Of a stretch of DNA of 64,000 nt, positions 18,843 to 27,359 are shown one piece after another. Source of the stretch: Maribacter antarcticus DSM 21422 (lineage in GTDB: Bacteria; Bacteroidota; Bacteroidia; Flavobacteriales; Flavobacteriaceae); NCBI RefSeq assembly GCF_000621125.1, contig NZ_JHZC01000004.1, forward strand, positions 682,001 to 746,000. The letters run 5' to 3'. A program made the translations under genes and the position numbers. The stretch's first letter is position 1. The number at the start of each line of letters is the position of its first letter. The notes under the pieces are model-generated. The model ran no database searches and had not been told where the DNA came from. It saw nothing but the letters and a program-made list of their open reading frames with translations.

Positions 18843-21800
18843 TTATTTAATAACAAGGTCATACGGAATAGTAAAATAAAAAGTGGAGCCCTGCCCTTTT
18901 CTACTTTTCACCCATAATTCCCCTCCTAGCATTTCAATAAAAGCCTTAGAAATAGCCAACCCTAAACCGGCGCCTTCTAAAGCATACTTGTCTGTAATAT
19001 CTTCTTGTATAAAACGTTCAAAGATTGCTCCCTGCCTGTCCTTGTCAATGCCTATACCTGTGTCTTTTACATAAAACTCAAGGTTTTTAGCTGTTTGTTT
19101 ATACCCAAAAGATATGGAACCGCCTTCGGTAAACTTAATTGAATTTTTTACAAGATTTGTTAAAACAGCTATTAATTTTTCTTTATCAGTATGTATTACG
19201 CTTGTTTTAGCTGGTAGTGCGTTTTTGAAGGAAAACTGAACCCCTTTGGCCTCCACCTCTGGTTTAAAGAACGTGTAAACATATTTGATTTGTTCATTAA
19301 TATTCACTTCGGTTTTGTGCAATTCCATTGATCCCGATTCTATTTTTGAAATACTCATAATACTATTAATAATATTGAGCATACGGGTTCCGCTCTGTTC
19401 TATGATTTTAATATAATTTGCTTGCTGTTCTCCTGTAAGATTAGGTTCTTTAAGCAAACTTGAAAAACCAAGAATTCCATTCATGGGCGTCCTAATTTCG
19501 TGGCTCATATTGGCCAAAAATGCAGATTTTAAGCGGTCGCTTTCCTCGGCGTGTTCTTTAGCTTCGATCAATTCTGATTCTGCTTGTTTACGTTTAGTTA
19601 TGTCTTGAAAAATTCCTACCAATTTCACAGGTTTACCGTTAATTAATGTTACGTCGCAGGTCGTTCGAACATGGATAAGATTCCCTTTAGTCGTGTACGT
19701 TTCCAATTCTAAATCGTAACCCTTACCTGTTTCCGTAGCTAGATTTATGGATTCTGAAATAATTTGACGAAATTGCGGAAGAAAACAGGAGATACCTGCT
19801 TCTAACGTTGGGTTAAAGTGTTGAGGAGAAGTTTCATAGATACGATATGTTTCGGCAGTCCAATATAGTTCGCCAGTTATTACATCCAGTTCCCATCCTC
19901 CTAGTTTCCCAATTTTTTGTGAGACTTCTAATAATTGAGTGCTTTGCCGTAAATTTAAATACATCTTTTCACGCTCTGTAATATCATGTATTATGCCAAT
20001 AAGATGCTTTTTACCAGTACCATCAATATACCGTGACTTGCTCGTAGAAAGTATTTTCGTTTGCCCACTTGAAACTGTGCGCGATTCTACAACATTCCTT
20101 TCCTTCCCAGTCCTTAATACATCACTATCAATTTTTAAATAACTTTCTAACTCTTTAGGCATAACTTCTTCAGCAAACCTTTTTCCAAGTATACTGTTTT
20201 TATCTAGTTCCAAGAGCTTACAAAAGGCGTCATTAACGAGGACATGTCTGCCCTGATTGTCCTTTACAAAAACAGGATTTCCAATATTATTGATGATATT
20301 ATCAAGGTAATTCTCACTTATTTCAGCCTTTTCTTTAGCTTCGATTAATTCTGATTCTGCTTTCTTACGATCAGATAGGTCAATGTCTATACAATACATC
20401 TCGGGGTCACCACTATAAGTTTCCATGTATACATGACTTGAGAATACAGCTATAGAAGAACCATCTTTGCGCTTAAGTTTTAGCTCGCTTGAAGGAATAG
20501 GTATTTTCGTAACAAACATTTCCTTAATTTCAGCACTCACATAATTTTTAGCTTCTTCGGGGATTATTAAGTCCGTAAGTTTATTACCAAGGGCTTCTTT
20601 TACTGAAAAGCCATAAAACGTTTCGGAAGCGTTATTCCAATATATCGTTTTTTCATTTTTATCATATCCTTGGACAGCTACATTTGGTAAATCTTGTAAT
20701 AATGTCCTCAACATAGTATCACTAGCTTTTAGCGCTTGTTCGGTTTCTTTTAGTTTGCTTATATCTGTGTTAATTCCTACATACCCGATTATTTTACCAT
20801 CAACATTGTACATAGGTGAAGCAGTCCCAAATACCCAGCTTACTTTTCCTGCGGTACTTTTTATTCTGTATTCATGACCCCATTTCCCTTTGGATACTAT
20901 TGTCTTATTCCAATTTTGAAAAACGTTTTCGGCGTCTTCTTCATGTAGGGATTTAGCCCAACCATTACCCATTGCTTCTTCTTGGGTTAAACCTGCTGTT
21001 TCACACCAACTTTGATTTGCAAAAATATACTTACCATTTTCATCTGTTTGATAAACACCAACGGGAGATTCTTGTATCAGAATACGATATTTTTCTTCAC
21101 TTTTTAACAAGTCTAATTCTGCCTTTTTACGCTCGGTAATATTCATGATTCCGGCAATTGCCCCTTCATAATTTCCCGAACTATCCGTTATTGGTGAAGC
21201 CGCTAAGGATGTTATAATTCGACTACCATTTTTGCATATGAATTCAAAGTCGTGCTGTTCTTTTAATCCTGCTTGGCGTCGCTCTAGGTATTGATTGGCA
21301 AGCTTGATACCTGGCTCATCCATGAAATCAAAAACCGTTTTCCCTAGCATCTCCTCAGAAGAATATCCTAACATGCTGGCCATACTGGGGTTGACAAAAC
21401 TAGTCGTATTGTCCTTGTCAATTACCCAAATCCCTTCTTGCGCAAGATTAATTAGTTTTTGGTATTTTTCTTCAGCTTGTTTGCGTTCAGATAGGTCCAT
21501 GTCTATGCAATACAGCTCAGGCTCACCATTCGGAGTTTGTACGTATACATAACTTGAAAATACATTTATTAAAGAACCATCTTTGCACCTAAGTTCCGCC
21601 TCGCTTGAAGCCATAGGTGTTTTTGTTCTCAACATTTCCTTTATTTCAGCATTGACAAAAGACTGTGCTTCTTCAGGGACTATTAAGTCTGTAAGATTAC
21701 TGCCAATTGCTTCTTCGGCTTTATAACCATAAAACGTTTCGGCCGCTTTATTCCAATATATCGTATTTCTATTTTTATCATACCCCTTTACAGCCAATTT

Positions 21801-22433
21801 AGGGTTGTCTTGGAATAGCATCTTCCATTTCGCATCAATATCCTTCCGCCTTTGCGCTGCCTCTTTTCGCTCAGTAACATCAACAACTGTAAGCATGTAT
21901 TCTTTCTTCTTTTCTAGAAAAACACCTTCTATATGCACAAAAATAACTGGTTTTTTATTTGCCACAAGCCGCACTTCGCAGCCTTGTTTGGTTTTAGTTT
22001 CTAAAATAGTTTCTAAAAAATCTAAAAAAGTGTTACGGTTTTCCGGTACAATAAATAATTTAAAGTTACTGTTGATTAATTTTGAACGTTCCTTATGAAG
22101 AATGGTAGCTCCACTAAAATTTAGTTCCAAGATTTTACCGGCGCTGTTAATTGTAAAATATCCGGAAGGGGCAAAATCGTAAAGTGTAGTATACTTTTCT
22201 GCATCGGCTTCTGCTTTTTCTTTGGCTATTTGCAGTTCTTCGTTCTGTAATTCTAATTCTATTTGGTGTATTTCAAGTTCATGTACGAGATTACTAGTCT
22301 CTGCTTCACTTCTAAGCGCAGTAGATGGTGCTGCAGTTGCATCTCTTTCTAATAAATGCCTTTTTTTTAATAGTTGTTCCGCTTTTTGGCGCAATAAATC
22401 AACCTCCCCCGTATTTGTTTTGGGATTTTTCAT
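18843..22433 (-). CDS. Cytosolic multi-PAS sensor histidine kinase
   Basis: A 1196-residue kinase with no membrane segment. After an N-terminal coiled coil (about residues 10-80) come seven PAS/PAC modules: about 81-190, 204-317, 322-436, 446-560, 577-690, 708-822 and 840-948, each closed by a DxTERK-like PAC end. HisKA follows with His978 in FLANMSHEIRTPMNG, then the HATPase domain with N box NLVKNSIKFT, G1 VKDTGIGI, and G2 EGAGLGLAIS. There is no C-terminal receiver; the receiver is a separate gene just downstream. PAS2 and PAS5 are near-duplicates (AVKGYDKNRNTIYWN and AVQGYDKNEKTIYWN). It probably senses several cytosolic small-molecule or redox cues. The target is unknown. Confidence 0.97.
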   Translation of the reverse strand: MKNPKTNTGEVDLLRQKAEQLLKKRHLLERDATAAPSTALRSEAETSNLVHELEIHQIELELQNEELQIAKEKAEADAEKYTTLYDFAPSGYFTINSAGKILELNFSGATILHKERSKLINSNFKLFIVPENRNTFLDFLETILETKTKQGCEVRLVANKKPVIFVHIEGVFLEKKKEYMLTVVDVTERKEAAQRRKDIDAKWKMLFQDNPKLAVKGYDKNRNTIYWNKAAETFYGYKAEEAIGSNLTDLIVPEEAQSFVNAEIKEMLRTKTPMASSEAELRCKDGSLINVFSSYVYVQTPNGEPELYCIDMDLSERKQAEEKYQKLINLAQEGIWVIDKDNTTSFVNPSMASMLGYSSEEMLGKTVFDFMDEPGIKLANQYLERRQAGLKEQHDFEFICKNGSRIITSLAASPITDSSGNYEGAIAGIMNITERKKAELDLLKSEEKYRILIQESPVGVYQTDENGKYIFANQSWCETAGLTQEEAMGNGWAKSLHEEDAENVFQNWNKTIVSKGKWGHEYRIKSTAGKVSWVFGTASPMYNVDGKIIGYVGINTDISKLKETEQALKASDTMLRTLLQDLPNVAVQGYDKNEKTIYWNNASETFYGFSVKEALGNKLTDLIIPEEAKNYVSAEIKEMFVTKIPIPSSELKLKRKDGSSIAVFSSHVYMETYSGDPEMYCIDIDLSDRKKAESELIEAKEKAEISENYLDNIINNIGNPVFVKDNQGRHVLVNDAFCKLLELDKNSILGKRFAEEVMPKELESYLKIDSDVLRTGKERNVVESRTVSSGQTKILSTSKSRYIDGTGKKHLIGIIHDITEREKMYLNLRQSTQLLEVSQKIGKLGGWELDVITGELYWTAETYRIYETSPQHFNPTLEAGISCFLPQFRQIISESINLATETGKGYDLELETYTTKGNLIHVRTTCDVTLINGKPVKLVGIFQDITKRKQAESELIEAKEHAEESDRLKSAFLANMSHEIRTPMNGILGFSSLLKEPNLTGEQQANYIKIIEQSGTRMLNIINSIMSISKIESGSMELHKTEVNINEQIKYVYTFFKPEVEAKGVQFSFKNALPAKTSVIHTDKEKLIAVLTNLVKNSIKFTEGGSISFGYKQTAKNLEFYVKDTGIGIDKDRQGAIFERFIQEDITDKYALEGAGLGLAISKAFIEMLGGELWVKSRKGQGSTFYFTIPYDLVIK

Positions 22434-22635
22434 AGGACAGTAATATTTTCACCAATAGTAATAATTCCTGTTAACTCACCTTTTTAATTTAAGGTTCTTT
22501 TATCTAAAGCTTCTAATTTTTTTGAATGTAAGCGTAGTGGTGTAAGGTAGGTATAAAAAAGAGCTCGTTTGATACTGCCACAAAACAATATTAAATAGTA
22601 ATTCAAGCAAAATCTCCCAAGAATGTTTTAGCTGT

Positions 22636-22851
22636 TCATACAGCGCTATTATTTAATACCAAGGGCGATTGAGAATTTAAAAGAGTGTTGCCTAGCATAT
22701 ACACAACACAGTGTTCTAGGGTGGCAATACCTTTAAAATGTGTATAAAATGCACTTTGTTCCCTGTTACGCGCTACTAAATCTGAATCTAAAAGCGATAC
22801 CAAGGCTATAAAGTAGGTATTTGAGGAGTCTGTTTTTAGTAATTGGGCCAT
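22636..22851 (-). CDS. Possible small protein downstream of the 5'-nucleotidase
   Basis: A 71-residue frame starting 11 bases after the stop of the metallophosphatase gene on the same strand. The composition is ordinary for a protein (YFIALVSLLDSDLVARNREQ, then a HFKGIATLEHCV block). I do not recognise a family, and no signal or membrane segment is clear. The tight spacing suggests it is the last gene of the nucleotidase transcript. It could equally be a chance frame or a gene remnant. Confidence 0.4.
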   Translation of the reverse strand: MAQLLKTDSSNTYFIALVSLLDSDLVARNREQSAFYTHFKGIATLEHCVVYMLGNTLLNSQSPLVLNNSAV

Positions 22852-22862
22852 AATACTACGAA

Positions 22863-23771
22863 TTACACAGTGATGGAAATGCCATCGGCAACAATATGTT
22901 CAGAATCAAAATAAAAGTCGATACGCCCTAAACGAACCCCAAAACAACCTACTTGGTTGACAAGGATATCCCTGCCATCTGCATTAGTGATAACACTTGG
23001 TTTGTCTAAGAACGTATGGGTATGACCTCCGATAATCAAATCGGTATATTTGGTTTTGGCAGCAAGAGTCATATCATCTGGCTGCTGACTATTCTTGTAT
23101 TGGTATCCTAGATGTGACAAGCAAATGACTAAATCGCAGTGCTCTTCGTCTTTTAGCTTACGCTCCAAATCCGCTGCGATTTCATAAGGTTCTAAATATT
23201 CTGTCTCTTTATACAGGTCTTTGGAAACAAGTCCGGACAGCTTAATACCTAGTCCATAGATTCCAATTTTTATTCCGTCTTGGAGATAGGTTTGGTATGG
23301 TTTTGTAAACCCGTCAAGAATGGTATTGCTAAAGTCGTAATTGGAAGACACAAAATCGAACTTTCCATAAGGAAGTTGCGCTAGTAGCCCGTCTACACCG
23401 TTGTCAAAATCATGATTTCCAAGGGTGGCGGCATCATAGTTAAGCATGGTCATCAGCTTCATTTCGAGCTCACCTCCGTAAAAATTAAAATATGGGGTGC
23501 CTTGAAAAATATCACCGGCATCGACTAATAAAGTGTTAGGATTTTCTTCTCGTATACGATTCACGAGTCCCGCTCTTCTGGCTAAGCCGCCAAGTCCGGG
23601 AAAACTGGAATGTCCCTTAGGAAAAGCATCGATATGACTGTGAACATCATTAGTGTGCAAAATGGTGATGTGTTTTTTTTGGTTCCCAGTACAGGAATTC
23701 AGACTCAAACCACCTGCACCAATAAATGATGCAGAAGCAAGGGTATTCTGTATAAAATTTCTTCGTTTCAT
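22863..23771 (-). CDS. 5'-nucleotidase/UDP-sugar-hydrolase metallophosphatase domain protein
   Basis: A 302-residue exported metallophosphatase equal to the N-terminal half of UshA/NadN-type 5'-nucleotidases. Metal-binding motifs are ILHTNDVHSHID, LLVDAGDIFQG, LGNHDFDNG and GGHTHTF. The N-terminus MKRRNFIQNTLASASFIGAG looks like a twin-arginine (Tat) or lipoprotein-like export signal, with LNSC nearby. It hydrolyses extracytoplasmic nucleotides to nucleosides for scavenging. The substrate-binding C-terminal half is encoded by the upstream gene at 23811-24596, 39 bases away on the same strand; the two products probably work together. Confidence 0.93.
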   Translation of the reverse strand: MKRRNFIQNTLASASFIGAGGLSLNSCTGNQKKHITILHTNDVHSHIDAFPKGHSSFPGLGGLARRAGLVNRIREENPNTLLVDAGDIFQGTPYFNFYGGELEMKLMTMLNYDAATLGNHDFDNGVDGLLAQLPYGKFDFVSSNYDFSNTILDGFTKPYQTYLQDGIKIGIYGLGIKLSGLVSKDLYKETEYLEPYEIAADLERKLKDEEHCDLVICLSHLGYQYKNSQQPDDMTLAAKTKYTDLIIGGHTHTFLDKPSVITNADGRDILVNQVGCFGVRLGRIDFYFDSEHIVADGISITV

Positions 23772-23810
23772 TTATATAAAAATTAAATGCCCCACATGGG
23801 TTTTGCTAGC

Positions 23811-24596
23811 TTAATCCATTTTGTAATAACGGTCATCGATTTTAGGAGAAAGGGTATCCACCTTTGTAAAGTAATCGATTATTGCGTTTCGTATTTTGTA
23901 ATCTAGCGTGGTAAACGAAACTCCATTTTTAAAAAATACCATATCATCTCCACCATCTACCAGATAGTCGGAAGTAGCTACATGATATATGGTGTTTTCG
24001 TCCAATGGTTTACCCTGAATACTAATACTATGTACGGTATCGTTTGTGTTCAATATGATCTGAATACCGGCCACTGGATGTGCTCGATTCGATTTTACAA
24101 GGTAATCAACCAATTCCAACACCGATGTGCCTTTTAGCGCAACTACCGCTATATTATTTTCAAAAGGCATTACTTCATAAGCTGTTCTAGCAGACACATT
24201 ACCTTTCGAAATACTTGCACGTATGCCACCATGGTTCATCAATACAAAATCAATATCCTTGCCCGTGCGTATTTTATAGATTGGATTTGTTTCCGATAGC
24301 ATAAGGTCTGCCATAAGGTTTCCTTCAGTGGTGTTGTATGTTCCGTCCGATTTAGATATTGTGTACGGCGCATAGGCCAAAGCACTGTCCAAGATAAGGT
24401 TTATTCGTTCCCGATAAGGGCGTACAAATGTTGCTATATGTGCTTCCGAAGTAGCGGTAGAATCTATAGCGAGCTCCTTTGCTTCTATGTTCTTTAAGCT
24501 AGTTGGGCGCTGTTGACAGGAAGTAAAATTTATGATTGTTATAAATATAACAAAATGTTGAATATTTAAAATTCTAAAGTGTTTTAACTTCGCCAT
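23811..24596 (-). CDS. 5'-nucleotidase C-terminal domain lipoprotein
   Basis: A 261-residue lipoprotein (signal with lipobox FTSC near residue 27) that carries only the 5_nucleotid_C domain. Diagnostic segments are TTEGNLMADLM, VLMNHGGIRASISKG, RTAYEVMPFENNIAVVALKG and ATSDYLVDGGDDMVFF. In UshA these parts bind the nucleoside base and sit behind the metallophosphatase domain; here they are a separate protein. The order C-terminal-domain gene first, then metallophosphatase gene, is a recurring arrangement in Bacteroidota. Together they should salvage phosphate and nucleosides at the envelope. Confidence 0.93.
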   Translation of the reverse strand: MAKLKHFRILNIQHFVIFITIINFTSCQQRPTSLKNIEAKELAIDSTATSEAHIATFVRPYRERINLILDSALAYAPYTISKSDGTYNTTEGNLMADLMLSETNPIYKIRTGKDIDFVLMNHGGIRASISKGNVSARTAYEVMPFENNIAVVALKGTSVLELVDYLVKSNRAHPVAGIQIILNTNDTVHSISIQGKPLDENTIYHVATSDYLVDGGDDMVFFKNGVSFTTLDYKIRNAIIDYFTKVDTLSPKIDDRYYKMD

Positions 24597-24641
24597 AGAG
24601 TTAAAGGGATATTATTTACATTTGTATAAATGTAAAAATAC

Positions 24642-25175
24642 ATGTTTTTAAAAGGAATTAAGGACAAGTTTAAACAGAAATCTGGACGTAAGTTCATCAA
24701 GAAGACCATGCAAAAATCGCCTCCTACGAGTACTCGAAAACAGGGTGTAAATAAAGTGGGTTGTATCGTAGATTTGGACAAATTTGATAGAGCGGATGTG
24801 TTTTATGAGTTTTTGGATGCGTTTAAATTACAGCCTAATGCTGTGAAAATAATTGGTTATAAAAATTATTACGATAAGAACTCGCCCTATTCCAATCCTG
24901 TTTTCTCTGATAAGGATTTAGGTTGGAACGGAGACATAAAAAACAGTTACGCATTGGAATTTTTAAACAGGGAATATGACGTGTTGGTAAATTACTATGA
25001 CGAGAGTAATCTGTTACTGAATTTAATGTCGATTAAAACAAGAGCTCGATTAAAGGTAGGTTTTAAGCAAGTGGGTCCAGAGTTTAATGATTTAATGTTA
25101 GATACGCCCATATCAAACTTTAAAATTTTTAAATCTGAATTGAAAAAATATTTAGGCGTGATTAAAGAATTATGA
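24642..25175 (+). CDS. DUF6913-type protein of unknown function upstream of dapA
   Basis: A 177-residue soluble basic protein. It begins FLKGIKDKFKQKSGRKFIKK, which is strongly cationic, and has conserved-looking blocks VGCIVDLDKFDRADVFYEFL and YDVLVNYYDESNLLLNLMS, then VGFKQVGPEFNDLMLDTP. I recall this as the DUF6913 family of Flavobacteriia, which sits next to dapA; the function is not known. Its stop overlaps the dapA start (ATGA), so it is translationally coupled to lysine/DAP synthesis. Confidence 0.82.
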   Translation: MFLKGIKDKFKQKSGRKFIKKTMQKSPPTSTRKQGVNKVGCIVDLDKFDRADVFYEFLDAFKLQPNAVKIIGYKNYYDKNSPYSNPVFSDKDLGWNGDIKNSYALEFLNREYDVLVNYYDESNLLLNLMSIKTRARLKVGFKQVGPEFNDLMLDTPISNFKIFKSELKKYLGVIKEL

Positions 25176-26068
25176 TTATGGAACAATTAAGGGGTACTGG
25201 TGTTGCTTTGGTTACGCCGTTTAAGGAAGATGGTACAATTGATGTGCAAGCCCTATCCGCTATCGTTGCGCATTGTAAAAAAGGCAAGGTAGATTATCTG
25301 GTAGGGTTGGGGACCACTGCGGAGTCCGTTACCCTATCCAAGGAAGAAAAACAAACGGTTTTAGATACTATTGTAGTAGCCAATAACGGAGAATTACCTC
25401 TGGTGGTAGGTGTGGGTGGTAACCATACCATGGCCGTAGTAAACGAAGTTAAGACCCTTGATCTTTCAGATTTTTGTGCCGTACTTTCCGTATCACCGTA
25501 TTATAACAGGCCTACCCAGGAGGGTATTTATCAACATTTTAAGGCCCTATCTCAAGCATCGCCTTTACCTATAATAGTATATAATGTTCCTGGAAGAACA
25601 GGAAGCAATATGCTGCCTGCCACTACGCTGAGGTTGGCAAAGGAATTCAATAATATTGTCGCAATAAAGGAAGCTTGCGGCAATATGGTCCAGGTGTTTC
25701 AACTACTTCAAAACAAACCCTCGGATTTTATGGTGCTTTCGGGTGATGACCTTACAGCGCTACCTACCATTTTAGCAGGTGGTGATGGCGTAATTTCTGT
25801 TATTGGACAGGGATTGCCACAAGAATTTTCAGAAATGGTACGGTTGGGGCTAGGGGGTAATGCTAAAGAAGCCTATCGGTATCATTATTTAATGCAAGAG
25901 GGAATGCGCCTTATTTTTGAGGAAGGTAATCCAGCTGGAATCAAGGCTATTTTGGAGCTTTTGAGCTTAGGGAGTGCTGAAGTCAGATTACCACTTATAG
26001 CGGCATCAACCGGGCTTAAAAAGAAAATTGGATTGTTCATGTATTCGGTTTCTAAAATTTTAGCCTAG
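25172..26068 (+). CDS. dapA: 4-hydroxy-tetrahydrodipicolinate synthase
   Basis: Condenses pyruvate with aspartate semialdehyde, the first committed step to DAP and lysine. It is a TIM-barrel aldolase: Schiff-base Lys166 in VAIKEACGN, Tyr137 in IVYNVPGRTG and the Thr48-Thr49 pair in GLGTTAES are all present. At 298 residues it is a normal length. The start ATG overlaps the stop of the DUF6913 gene (ATGA); a second ATG two codons later is an alternative. Lysine feedback residues cannot be judged by eye. Confidence 0.98.
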   Translation: MIMEQLRGTGVALVTPFKEDGTIDVQALSAIVAHCKKGKVDYLVGLGTTAESVTLSKEEKQTVLDTIVVANNGELPLVVGVGGNHTMAVVNEVKTLDLSDFCAVLSVSPYYNRPTQEGIYQHFKALSQASPLPIIVYNVPGRTGSNMLPATTLRLAKEFNNIVAIKEACGNMVQVFQLLQNKPSDFMVLSGDDLTALPTILAGGDGVISVIGQGLPQEFSEMVRLGLGGNAKEAYRYHYLMQEGMRLIFEEGNPAGIKAILELLSLGSAEVRLPLIAASTGLKKKIGLFMYSVSKILA

Positions 26069-26166
26069 TTTATCACGTTAAAACTCAACTAAAAACAGCA
26101 TTTTGGCAACAGAATAAAGTTATTTTTGATAGCTTAAAAATGTTTTTTAAATCCGTTAAGAATCAC

Positions 26167-26174
26167 TAATTTTG
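26167..26174 (+). promoter_or_regulatory. Candidate -7 element upstream of bamD
   Basis: TAATTTTG fits the TAnnTTTG -7 consensus exactly, 16 bases before the bamD ATG. No well-spaced TTG is visible upstream. It would drive the bamD-rpoZ-coaBC-porD-like run. Confidence 0.5.
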
Positions 26175-26190
26175 TCAAATATTTTTTAGC

Positions 26191-27009
26191 ATGAAGCGAT
26201 TTTTTATTTTTATGGTTTTACTAGCTGCCTTTCAATCTTGTAGCGAATATCAAAAGGTGCTCAAAAACGAGGACGTGAAGCCAAAGTACGATATGGCTGA
26301 AAAATTATACGAGGAGGGTGAATTTAAGCATTCCAACAGATTGTTAGAGCAAATTGCTCCAAAATATATCGGTAAGCCGCAAGGGGAGCGCGTGATGTTC
26401 TTTTTGGCGAATAGTTATTATGAGATGGAGGATTATAATACAGCAGGATATCAGTTCGAACGTTTTATAAAATCCTACCCTAAAAGTGATAAAAGTACCG
26501 AAGCTGCTTATTTAGGCGCTAAAAGCTACTATCAGTTATCTCCAAATTATTCGTTAGATCAGTCAGATACTGATAAAGCTTTACTTAAATTGCAAAATTT
26601 TATCAACGCCTTTTCGGAGTCTGAGTATTTTGCAGAATCAAATGCCATGGCGCAGGAATTGACCACAAAAAAAGAGCGTAAAGCTTATGAAATTCTAAAG
26701 CAGTACAACAAGTTGGGGCAGTTTAACTACGATATGATAAAATCGGCTGTAGCCGCAAGTAACAACTTTGTTTCCGATTTTCCGGGTTCGATTTATCGAG
26801 AGGAAGCTTTATTTGTGAAAGCAGATGCGCTTACTCATATGGCAATGAACAGTTTTCGAAGTTTACAAAAAGAACGACTAGAGAGCGCTAAAGAAGCTAT
26901 TATGTCGTTTAATAAGCAGTATCCGAATACTAACTTTGAGAAAGAGATAACTAATTTGGCGGATAAAGTAGAAAACGGATTAGGACAATACACAGCAGAA
27001 TCAAAATAA
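26191..27009 (+). CDS. bamD: Outer membrane protein assembly factor BamD (lipoprotein)
   Basis: A 272-residue lipoprotein, the essential TPR partner of BamA in inserting outer-membrane beta-barrels. The signal KRFFIFMVLLAAFQSCSEY has a lipobox with Cys17. TPR helices are visible as AEKLYEEGEFKHSNRLLEQI, FFLANSYYEMEDYNTAGYQF and FERFIKSYPKSDKSTEAAYLG, the last being typical of BamD/YfiO. It is the first gene of a compact conserved Bacteroidota cluster with rpoZ, coaBC, a PorD-like gene and recN. Confidence 0.96.
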   Translation: MKRFFIFMVLLAAFQSCSEYQKVLKNEDVKPKYDMAEKLYEEGEFKHSNRLLEQIAPKYIGKPQGERVMFFLANSYYEMEDYNTAGYQFERFIKSYPKSDKSTEAAYLGAKSYYQLSPNYSLDQSDTDKALLKLQNFINAFSESEYFAESNAMAQELTTKKERKAYEILKQYNKLGQFNYDMIKSAVAASNNFVSDFPGSIYREEALFVKADALTHMAMNSFRSLQKERLESAKEAIMSFNKQYPNTNFEKEITNLADKVENGLGQYTAESK

Positions 27010-27021
27010 ATAGTTTCCATT

Positions 27022-27354
27022 ATGAACATGAACGATTTAAAAAACTCGAAAGCTGCCGTATCTACGGTAACTATTAATAAAAACGAGTTCGATAGTAAAA
27101 CCGACAATATTTATGAAGCGATTTCCATTGCCGCAAAGCGTGCAGTGCAAATCAATTCAGAAATCAAAAAAGAGTTGTTGGAGAAGTTAGAAGAGTTCGC
27201 AACCTACAGCGATAGTCTAGAAGAAGTTTTTGAGAATAAGGAACAGATAGAGGTTTCCAAATTCTACGAAAAATTACCAAAACCACATGCCATGGCAGTA
27301 GAGGAGTGGTTGATGGATAGAATATACCACAGAAACACAGAGAAAGACGCATAA
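27022..27354 (+). CDS. rpoZ: DNA-directed RNA polymerase omega subunit (Bacteroidota type)
   Basis: A 110-residue protein 12 bases after bamD. NIYEAISIAAKRAVQINSEI is the core omega helix, corresponding to the RYxLVxxAAKRARQ segment of other phyla. The C-terminal extension ending KPHAMAVEEWLMDRIYHRN is characteristic of the Bacteroidota version. Omega helps RNA polymerase assembly and, in some phyla, ppGpp binding. The position between bamD and coaBC is conserved across the phylum, which supports the call. Confidence 0.93.
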   Translation: MNMNDLKNSKAAVSTVTINKNEFDSKTDNIYEAISIAAKRAVQINSEIKKELLEKLEEFATYSDSLEEVFENKEQIEVSKFYEKLPKPHAMAVEEWLMDRIYHRNTEKDA

Positions 27355-27359
27355 GGATT

